This document shows positions 58,472 through 64,000 of a stretch of 64,000 nt of DNA, piece by piece. The number at the start of each line of letters is the position of its first letter. Positions within the stretch are counted from its first letter, which is position 1. The position numbers and the translations under genes were made by a program. Source of the stretch: CBFDBF01 sp050291465 (GTDB lineage: Bacteria > Pseudomonadota > Gammaproteobacteria > Chromatiales > Chromatiaceae); the NCBI GenBank assembly GCA_050291465.1, contig JBNKJV010000008.1, positions 1 to 64,000 on the forward strand, given 5' to 3'. The notes beneath the pieces are model-generated. The model was given only the letters and a program-made list of their open reading frames with translations, had not been told where the DNA came from and ran no database searches.

Positions 58472-59257
58472 TTAGCGGAACAGCTCCGCCAATTTCTCCC
58501 CCGGGTCGTCGGCACGCATGAACGCCTCGCCCACCAGGAATCCGTGTACGCCGTGATTGCGCATATGCTGTACATCCTCCCGGCTATGAATGCCGCTCTC
58601 CGTCACCACGATACGATCTTCCGGTATCTGCTCCAGCAGCCCGAGGGTGGTGTCCAGATCCACCTCGAAGGTGCGCAGATTACGGTTGTTGATTCCGATC
58701 AGGCGGTTACCCAGAGGCAGCGCCCGATGCAGTTCTTGTGCGTCATGCACTTCGACCAGCACATCCATGCCCAGTTCATGAGCCAGACGGTTAAGCTCGC
58801 TTAACTCGGTATCGTTCAGGCAGGCGGCGATCAGCAGTACGCAGTCGGCGCCGATGGCGCGTGCCTCGTAGACCTGATAGGGATCGATAATGAAGTCCTT
58901 GCGGATGACCGGCAGGGAGCAGGCGTCACGCGCCTCTTTCAGGTATCGGTCTGAACCCTGAAAAAAATCCACATCGGTCAACACGGATAGACAGGCGGCA
59001 CCGCCTGCGGCATAACTCGCCGCGATCTCCGCCGGCCGAAAATCCTCGCGGATCACGCCTTTGCTTGGTGAGGCCTTTTTGATTTCCGCAATCACGCCGG
59101 CCGCGCCGGCCTGTATTCGGGACTCGATGGCGGAAACAAACCCGCGAACAGGCGGGGCCTCCTCCAGGCGCAGCCGGGGCAGTTGCTCCACCCGTCCCGC
59201 AATCTCTTCACGCTTTCGCAGCAGGATCTTTTTCAGGATATCAGGGGTGTCGCTCAT
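58472..59257 (-). CDS. trpC: Indole-3-glycerol phosphate synthase
   Basis: Tryptophan pathway enzyme closing the indole ring from CdRP. The 261-residue monofunctional barrel shows the catalytic lysine motif IAEIKKASPSKG near residue 58, LSVLTDVDFFQGS, RKDFIIDPYQVYEARAIGAD, LIGINNRNLRTFEVD and VVTESGIHS. No TrpF fusion. It is divergent from greB. Confidence 0.96.
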   Translation of the reverse strand: MSDTPDILKKILLRKREEIAGRVEQLPRLRLEEAPPVRGFVSAIESRIQAGAAGVIAEIKKASPSKGVIREDFRPAEIAASYAAGGAACLSVLTDVDFFQGSDRYLKEARDACSLPVIRKDFIIDPYQVYEARAIGADCVLLIAACLNDTELSELNRLAHELGMDVLVEVHDAQELHRALPLGNRLIGINNRNLRTFEVDLDTTLGLLEQIPEDRIVVTESGIHSREDVQHMRNHGVHGFLVGEAFMRADDPGEKLAELFR

Positions 59258-59419
59258 AAGACTGGCGGTTTCCGGTCGTGAAAATAGGGTTTGTAAACGG
59301 CATGATATTCTACACCATCGAAGTCGGGGTAAAATCAGCTAATCTTTATTCGTGAAGGGCGGGCCGTCGTCGTCCGCCGTCAATGAGGACAGCATCGGGC
59401 TCCGCCCGGCCGAGTTAGA

Positions 59420-59926
59420 ATGGGTCGCTACCGTCCGCCACAACCGAAGAGCTCCGCCTACATTACCCGCAGCGGCTATGACACCCTGCATGCGGAGTCG
59501 AAGACCCTCTGGGAGCGGCGACGGGAGGTCACCAAGGCACTGGCCGCGGCGGCGGCGGAGGGCGACCGCTCGGAGAATGCGGAATATATCTATCGTAAGA
59601 AGGAACTGCGTGAAATAGACCGGCGTATCCGATATCTGCAGAAACGGTTACCCGATCTCAAGATAGTGGAAGACGCCCCCTCCGATCCCACGCGTATTTT
59701 CTTCGGCGCCTGGGTGACCCTGGAAGATGAGGAGGGCGGGGAGACGGTCTACCGGATCGTCGGTCCGGACGAGTTTGATCCGCAAAAGGGTTGGATCAGC
59801 ATGGATGCCCCGTTGGGGCGGGCATTATTGAAACGGGGATTGGACGACGAGGTGGTTGTTCAGACCCCCGGCGGGGTACACCGCTACTTCGTTGTGGCGG
59901 TGGATTACGGTGGCGGCCCCCGCTGA
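59420..59926 (+). CDS. greB: Transcription elongation factor GreB
   Basis: It stimulates RNA polymerase to cleave backtracked transcripts. 168 residues: the N-terminal coiled coil with the acidic tip region AAEGDRSENAEYIYRKKELREIDRRI near residues 47-72, and the C-terminal FKBP-like globular domain (FGAWVTLEDEEGG, VGPDEFDPQKGWISMDAPLGRALL). WERRREVTKALAAAA and the YIYRKK basic patch fit GreB better than GreA. Confidence 0.93.
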   Translation: MGRYRPPQPKSSAYITRSGYDTLHAESKTLWERRREVTKALAAAAAEGDRSENAEYIYRKKELREIDRRIRYLQKRLPDLKIVEDAPSDPTRIFFGAWVTLEDEEGGETVYRIVGPDEFDPQKGWISMDAPLGRALLKRGLDDEVVVQTPGGVHRYFVVAVDYGGGPR

Positions 59927-59985
59927 CATCCGCATGGTTCGGGCCTGACGGACGATAGGCGTCGGATCTGTAGAGGAGAACTGCG

Positions 59986-60570
59986 GTGTTAAAGAAGCTC
60001 CTGAATAGACTCAAACTGCTGGGTGCCTACCTGCTCGTGGCCATGGCGGTGATATTGGTGTTTGTCGAATTGGGCCCCGCCAGCATTACCCCCTGGCTGT
60101 TGCTGGTGGCGCTGGCCGTATATTTTAGCGTGACTCATTTCGGCGAACGGGATACGTTCCTGGTCTGGTCCGACGACTACAGTACCGGCATCGACGCCAT
60201 TGACGAGGACCATAAACAGCTGTTGAACATGGTCAATAATCTGCGCGCGGCGGTTCTCTGCAATACCGGTGAGGAGTTCGAACGCCATACCCTGGAGGAA
60301 CTGGTGGCCTACACCGGCTATCACTTCGAAAAGGAGGAGGCGTTGATGCAGGAGTACGGCTATCCGGATTTCGAAGGGCATAAGGCCCAGCACGATCAAA
60401 TGGCGCAGTACGCAGAGGGTTTCGTAAGGCGCTATGACGAGCACGGCAAGAAGGTCCTGGAAGATGTGGCGGATTATCTGACCCGCTGGCTGTTGCAGCA
60501 TATCAATGGAACCGACATGCAATATGTGGAGTTCTTCAGGGAAAAGGGCGTCAGCAAAAGGCCGGTTTGA
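59986..60570 (+). CDS. Membrane-anchored hemerythrin-like protein
   Basis: It binds O2 or NO at a di-iron centre. 194 residues: two N-terminal membrane helices (about 10-50), then a bacteriohemerythrin domain with iron ligands in DAIDEDHKQLL, the histidines and glutamate of HTLEELVAYTGYHFEKEEAL, HKAQHDQM and HINGTDMQY. The start is GTG with AGAGGAGA upstream. Its neighbours (DNR/FNR palindrome at 61824, membrane protein) suggest a role under low oxygen, which is inference. Confidence 0.9.
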   Translation: MLKKLLNRLKLLGAYLLVAMAVILVFVELGPASITPWLLLVALAVYFSVTHFGERDTFLVWSDDYSTGIDAIDEDHKQLLNMVNNLRAAVLCNTGEEFERHTLEELVAYTGYHFEKEEALMQEYGYPDFEGHKAQHDQMAQYAEGFVRRYDEHGKKVLEDVADYLTRWLLQHINGTDMQYVEFFREKGVSKRPV

Positions 60571-60595
60571 CGCCTGTTCTCACGGCTCCTGTTCC

Positions 60596-61147
60596 TTATT
60601 CTTCGGGTCGGGTTGCGTAAGCTTTGTCGAATAGGCCTTCCAGGACCTGATGGGTGCCGCGGATACCGTCCACCACCTCTTTGGCCCAGTCGTAATAGGC
60701 CGCCACCCTATCCCTGGACCAGCCCGCCGGGGGGCTGGAGGCCAGGTCCCTGAGGTTGCAGATCTTGTCCGCCAGTTTTACCAGCCGCGCACTCCGGCTG
60801 GCCTCCTTGGCGTGTTCTATCTGCAGGCGTTTGCGTTCCTGCCTGGGGAGACGTGTGTCATCCGTAACCTCCAGTACGATCTGTCGGATAGCCGTACCGA
60901 ACTCACTCTCCAATTCCTCGGGAGAGGTGTCCGTATCCTCCACCGTATCATGCAACAAGGCGCTGCAGAGTATCGCGGTGTCGCTCTCGCCGGCCTCGTT
61001 GCAGAGCAGGTTGGCAAGGGCGATAGGGTGGTTGATGTAGGGTGATGCTTCCACGTCCTTACGGCGTTGGTCACGATGTTTGTGAGCGGCAAACAGCAGG
61101 GCCTTAAGAAGAATGGAAAGGTCGGAAGCGGTTTGCATCTGGTACAT
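60596..61147 (-). CDS. HD-domain hydrolase, MESH1/SpoT-like ppGpp hydrolase type
   Basis: 183 residues with the RelA/SpoT-type HD core: FAAHKHRDQRRKDVEASPYINHPIALANLL near residue 19, LLHDTVEDTDTSPEELESEFG near 64 (HD plus the ED motif), VKLADKICNLRDLAS near 123 and WAKEVVDGIRGTH. No synthetase domain. Small stand-alone proteins of this kind hydrolyse ppGpp or NADPH; which one is not decided here. AAGGGAAA precedes the start. Confidence 0.88.
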   Translation of the reverse strand: MYQMQTASDLSILLKALLFAAHKHRDQRRKDVEASPYINHPIALANLLCNEAGESDTAILCSALLHDTVEDTDTSPEELESEFGTAIRQIVLEVTDDTRLPRQERKRLQIEHAKEASRSARLVKLADKICNLRDLASSPPAGWSRDRVAAYYDWAKEVVDGIRGTHQVLEGLFDKAYATRPEE

Positions 61148-61194
61148 GGGTGTTTCCCTTCTGGAATCGGAGCCTCTTTATAAAAAGGTAGCAT

Positions 61195-61740
61195 CTAAGT
61201 TGTGTGTGCGGCGGCTTTCTCTCTGAACGCCACGGTATGCTCCTCGGCGAGGATGCCGGGGCATCCCGGGGCTCGTTTGTGCTTGGCCATATGCAGGGCC
61301 TCCGACTCCATGATGATGAGAATCAGCATAGTCACCATTACCGGCAGCAGGCCTACGCCTCCCACCAGCGCCAGGGCCGCTTCCGGCATCAGTCCCATAT
61401 AAAAATGTGCCAGGGCGGCGAATCCGCCCACCAGTGCAAGAACCGCCAGCATGATCAGAAACACCCGGGTGCGTTTTGCGGCCACGGACCAGTGGCACTG
61501 GATAAAGGGTGTGTCCCACTGGGCGGATTTTCCGGCGCGCCACAGGGTATACCAGATCAGGGAGGCGGAGATGATCACCGGCACCGTCAGCAGCAGGGGA
61601 AAGGTCTTGGCCAGACCACCCACCAGAACCGTGATCAGGATATGGTTGCCGATAAAGTTGAAAAGCAGTATGTCATGGGGGATGGAAGCCAGGCTCATCT
61701 GGGTATGGCCTACATCGTACTCGGGTCGCTGGTCCTGCAT
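61195..61740 (-). CDS. Multi-spanning membrane protein of unknown function
   Basis: 181 residues from MQDQRPEYDVGHTQMSLASI, with GAGGAG nine bases upstream; a longer frame starts 78 bases earlier. About four membrane helices: LLFNFIGNHILITVLVGGLA, LLTVPVIISASLIWYTLW, VFLIMLAVLALVGGFAALAH and ALVGGVGLLPVMVTMLILII. A histidine in IPHDIL and a C-terminal CPGI segment are notable. No family recognised. It is divergent from the small membrane protein at 61935, with a 28-bp palindrome between. Confidence 0.7.
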   Translation of the reverse strand: MQDQRPEYDVGHTQMSLASIPHDILLFNFIGNHILITVLVGGLAKTFPLLLTVPVIISASLIWYTLWRAGKSAQWDTPFIQCHWSVAAKRTRVFLIMLAVLALVGGFAALAHFYMGLMPEAALALVGGVGLLPVMVTMLILIIMESEALHMAKHKRAPGCPGILAEEHTVAFREKAAAHTT

Positions 61741-61823
61741 GGAATCTCCTCGAAAGCCTCTATTTGGGTCGTTTGCCCGCTGTTGCCGGGGTGCGATTGG
61801 AGTGGGATTATACGGCAATGCGG

Positions 61824-61851
61824 GACCCGATTGACAATTGTCAATCGGGTC
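61824..61851. promoter_or_regulatory. 28-bp perfect palindrome containing an FNR/DNR-type site
   Basis: The sequence from 61824 to 61851 equals its own reverse complement; the left half reads GACCCGATTGACAA. The centre TTGACAATTGTCAA (61831-61844) matches the CRP/FNR-superfamily half-site pair TTGAC-N4-GTCAA typical of DNR/NNR regulators. It lies in the gap between two divergent membrane-protein genes, 84 bases from each start codon. Confidence 0.7.
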
Positions 61852-61934
61852 TGTGTCCTCGGCGGGATGGACCCCGAAGAGTTTCCAATTTATGCTGATC
61901 GGGCCGGGAACGCCGGCGGAGGGTGTTACGGTCT

Positions 61935-62114
61935 ATGAATAACGACAAGAGTAAAAGCGGTTTCTGGCTGGGCAACGGGGTCCTCGCCGTGGCGTTCCTG
62001 ATGTTGTGGAACATGGGCGCGCTTTGGGACTACCTCGGTCCCGCCGCCATGGGGCTATGGATCGCGGTGGCCGGTTTCGGGGTCTATCTGGTGATGAGTG
62101 ACGATCGGAATTAG
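61935..62114 (+). CDS. Small two-helix membrane protein
   Basis: 59 residues, MNNDKSKSGFWLGNGVLAVA, with two hydrophobic segments (LAVAFLMLWNMGALWDYLG and AAMGLWIAVAGFGVYLVMS) and the short tail DDRN. GGAGGG lies about 12 bases upstream; a GTG four codons earlier is possible. Not recognised. It is the last gene before the CRISPR locus. Confidence 0.55.
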   Translation: MNNDKSKSGFWLGNGVLAVAFLMLWNMGALWDYLGPAAMGLWIAVAGFGVYLVMSDDRN

Positions 62115-62224
62115 GCGCATCTCAGCTCGATAGTAGAGATCAAAGTCCGTTGCGATGTTCGGGTTCGGCCGGCAGGGCGAATGCCGGTGCTGCAATCTGA
62201 AGGGCCCCCGCTTTTGGTCGTGTT
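62115..62224 (-). ncRNA. Candidate tracrRNA with anti-repeat at 62189-62224
   Basis: On the plus strand GCTGCAATCTGAAGGG (62189-62204) resembles the first 16 bases of the CRISPR repeat, GTTGTGGTTTGAAGGG. The five differences are all T-to-C or G-to-A, so RNA copied from the minus strand would pair with all 16 repeat bases using five G-U wobbles. After a bulge, CCGCTT pairs again with the matching repeat segment, and GGT beyond a two-base insert. Downstream on the minus strand is a possible nexus hairpin, CCGGC/GCCGG (about 62169-62187), and a weak hairpin ATCTC/GAGAT near 62126-62147. The 5' end, promoter and 3' terminator are not evident, so the limits are approximate. Confidence 0.65.
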
Positions 62225-62254
62225 CTCCTGCTCAAACTTCTGCGCGATCTCATG

Positions 62255-63870
62255 GTTGAAGTTTGAAGGGAATCGCCGCTTGGTTACACTACCTAAAAAT
62301 ATTAAATCTCTATATGCTTCGTTGTGGTTTGAAGGGAATCGCCGCTTGGTTACACTATCATAGACGGAGGGGCGCTTACGTCGATAGTTGTGGTTTGAAG
62401 GGAATCGCCGCTTGGTTACACTAATTGGACATGTCATTGAGCATCGGTTTGAGTTGTGGTTTGAAGGGAATCGCCGCTTGGTTACACTCCCACCGTAGTT
62501 CAAACATAATTTCTCCTTGTTGTGGTTTGAAGGGAATCGCCGCTTGGTTACACTAAATCATATTATAAGCACGCACAGGAAGTGGTTGTGGTTTGAAGGG
62601 AATCGCCGCTTGGTTACACTACAATGAACTGGTTACTACAACTAAATTGAGTTGTGGTTTGAAGGGAATCGCCGCTTGGTTACACTCTAGAGCCAGGGTA
62701 TCCGTGTGATGGATGGGTTGTGGTTTGAAGGGAATCGCCGCTTGGTTACACTTACTAACCAGTGCGTGAGGCCTCCACGTCCGTTGTGGTTTGAAGGGAA
62801 TCGCCGCTTGGTTACACTGAAGCGCGAGTTTGATATCAAGAGACAAGGTTGTGGTTTGAAGGGAATCGCCGCTTGGTTACACTCCTTCGGCTAGTAGCGT
62901 ATCACCGTCCTTAGTTGTGGTTTGAAGGGAATCGCCGCTTGGTTACACTGCGCTTGCCGTCGGCAGCCTTGCAGGTCAAGTTGTGGTTTGAAGGGAATCG
63001 CCGCTTGGTTACACTCAGCGGCTGCAGCACCCATGCCCAAGAAAGGTTGTGGTTTGAAGGGAATCGCCGCTTGGTTACACTCTTCGTAGAACATCTGATC
63101 GCACTCATAGGTTGTGGTTTGAAGGGAATCGCCGCTTGGTTACACTCTACAGACGAATGGATGGAATGGCGGGAATGTTGTGGTTTGAAGGGAATCGCCG
63201 CTTGGTTACACTTGGATTACCGTCCGGCCAGCGCAGCCTGAAGTTGTGGTTTGAAGGGAATCGCCGCTTGGTTACACTCAAACTATCCGGATGGCTGAAC
63301 GTGCAGCGTTGTGGTTTGAAGGGAATCGCCGCTTGGTTACACTGGTTTGGTAAAGGGTTTCGAGACGGTTTAGTTGTGGTTTGAAGGGAATCGCCGCTTG
63401 GTTACACTCGTTCGTATAATGCTTGCTGCGCAAGTTCAGTTGTGGTTTGAAGGGAATCGCCGCTTGGTTACACTCGTCCTGTTTCATGGTCAACAACTTC
63501 TAATGTTGTGGTTTGAAGGGAATCGCCGCTTGGTTACACTTCCTGCCGCGTATCGACGCCGCCGAAATCAGTTGTGGTTTGAAGGGAATCGCCGCTTGGT
63601 TACACTCACTATCTGGCCATGGCAGCCCATCTGGTGGTTGTGGTTTGAAGGGAATCGCCGCTTGGTTACACTACATGGACGATATGGCCATCCGCATTCT
63701 TCGTTGTGGTTTGAAGGGAATCGCCGCTTGGTTACACTGGCACAGGTACAGGCAGCAAGCAGTGAATGGTTGTGGTTTGAAGGGAATCGCCGCTTGGTTA
63801 CACTAAATCATCGACCGATACTGGCTCGATGCCAGTTGTGGTTTGAAGGGAATCGCCGCTTGGTTACACT
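62255..63870 (+). CRISPR. CRISPR array, 25 repeats and 24 spacers, type II-like
   Basis: A 36-bp repeat (starts GTTGTGGTTTGAAGGG, ends CTTGGTTACACT) with 29- or 30-bp spacers, 20 of 30 and 4 of 29 (at 62819, 63082, 63279, 63344). Repeats 2-25 are identical. The first, 62255-62290, differs at positions 5 and 6 (TG to AA), marking the old, leader-distal end. No spacer is duplicated. The 36/30 spacing, the GTTGTGG start and a neighbouring anti-repeat fit type II-C. Repeat ends can pair as TGTGGTT with GGTTACA using wobbles. No cas gene is in the window. Confidence 0.97.
62329..62356 (+). promoter_or_regulatory. Promoter-like element within each repeat (example: repeat 2)
   Basis: Every repeat contains TTGAAG (repeat positions 9-14) and TACACT (positions 31-36) separated by 16 bases, each matching four of six sigma70 consensus bases. 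The element points into the following spacer. Repeat-embedded promoters are known from type II-C loci of Neisseria and Campylobacter. Confidence 0.45.
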
Positions 63871-64000
63871 ACCTGTGCTGTAACACATTGAGAAATCAGC
63901 ACAAAAGCGGATTTAGGGTCAGAACATTTCGATCTGTTCGGGCGCCTTTTCAGGCGCCCTTCTTGTTTTTCCATGGAAAACCTTCATTTTGCCAAATTGC
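63871..64000. other. Right flank of the array
   Basis: No gene begins before the window edge. Besides the terminator there is a GTGCTG/CAGCAC hairpin at about 63874-63901 right after the last repeat, which may be part of the leader or acquisition signal. What follows is outside view. Confidence 0.4.
63940..63970 (+). terminator. Terminator downstream of the CRISPR array
   Basis: GGGCGCC (63940-63946) pairs with GGCGCCC (63953-63959), loop TTTTCA, followed by TTCTTGTTTTT. It lies 69 bases after the last repeat and supports plus-strand transcription of the array. Confidence 0.85.

Noticed and set aside
62181..63883. Open frames across the CRISPR array encoding repeated LWFEGNRRLVTL or CNQAAIPFKPQ peptides
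   Set aside because: They are translations of the repeats; the 66-base period keeps frames open. Not genes.
63871..63930. Possible anti-repeat in the right flank (AAAAGCGGATTTAGGGTC)
   Set aside because: Only AAGCGG agrees with the reverse complement of the repeat; the rest does not pair even with wobbles. It looks more like a half of the GCGGATTAGAGA terminator family.

Overview
The window looks like chromosomal DNA of a chemolithoautotrophic, probably sulfur-oxidising gammaproteobacterium. Two things suggest this. First, there is a reductive TCA (rTCA) block: pyruvate:ferredoxin oxidoreductase, monomeric NADP isocitrate dehydrogenase, a two-gene ATP citrate lyase of the long-AclA kind, malate dehydrogenase and an HdrB-like fumarate/succinate oxidoreductase. 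The long-AclA lyase is the variant known from the Riftia symbiont. Second, the gene order mrcA | pilMNOPQ-aroK-aroB-SPOR protein-gltB-gltD-(x)-hemE is the gammaproteobacterial order seen in Pseudomonas. The exact genus is inference; no rRNA or tRNA gene is visible.

Layout. 0-0.33 kb: structured non-coding DNA. 0.4-11.9 kb (minus): rTCA genes, transcribed mdh, aclB, aclA, icd, nifJ. 12.3-15.4 kb (minus): a hypothetical gene and penicillin-binding protein 1A. 15.7-20.7 kb (plus): type IV pilus assembly genes pilMNOPQ. 20.8-30.6 kb (plus): shikimate genes aroK and aroB, a DamX-like protein and NADPH glutamate synthase. 30.7-37.4 kb: a small secreted peptide, two diguanylate cyclases (one with a periplasmic haem-c motif), hemE, a two-repeat secreted protein and small envelope proteins. 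37.5-41.9 kb (minus): mscL and the fumarate reductase operon. 42-45.8 kb (minus): metH. 46-49.3 kb (plus): sirtuin, di-haem peroxidase, rubrerythrin and a ferritin-like protein, which form an oxidative-stress group. 49.3-62.1 kb: mixed housekeeping genes (SpoU methylase, FKBP, phosphodiesterase, endonuclease I, malonyltransferase, TAXI protein, haem protein, msrA, trpC, greB, hemerythrin, HD hydrolase, membrane proteins).

62.15-63.97 kb: a 25-repeat CRISPR array (36-bp repeats, 29-30 bp spacers) without any cas gene in view. Just left of it, on the minus strand, lies a sequence whose RNA would pair with the first 16 bases of the repeat without a break, every substitution being a G-U wobble. 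This is the signature of a tracrRNA anti-repeat, so the locus is best read as type II, probably II-C. Each repeat also carries a sigma70-like promoter pointing into the next spacer. The effector genes, if present, should lie beyond the right edge.

The rTCA block fixes CO2 by cleaving citrate to acetyl-CoA and oxaloacetate, carboxylating acetyl-CoA to pyruvate, and reducing oxaloacetate to malate, fumarate to succinate, and 2-oxoglutarate plus CO2 to isocitrate. Aconitase, fumarase, succinyl-CoA synthetase and 2-oxoglutarate:ferredoxin oxidoreductase are not in the window. Several dispersed intergenic repeats, a family of near-identical terminators, and FNR/DNR-type palindromes before the peroxidase gene and between two divergent membrane-protein genes are the main non-coding features.
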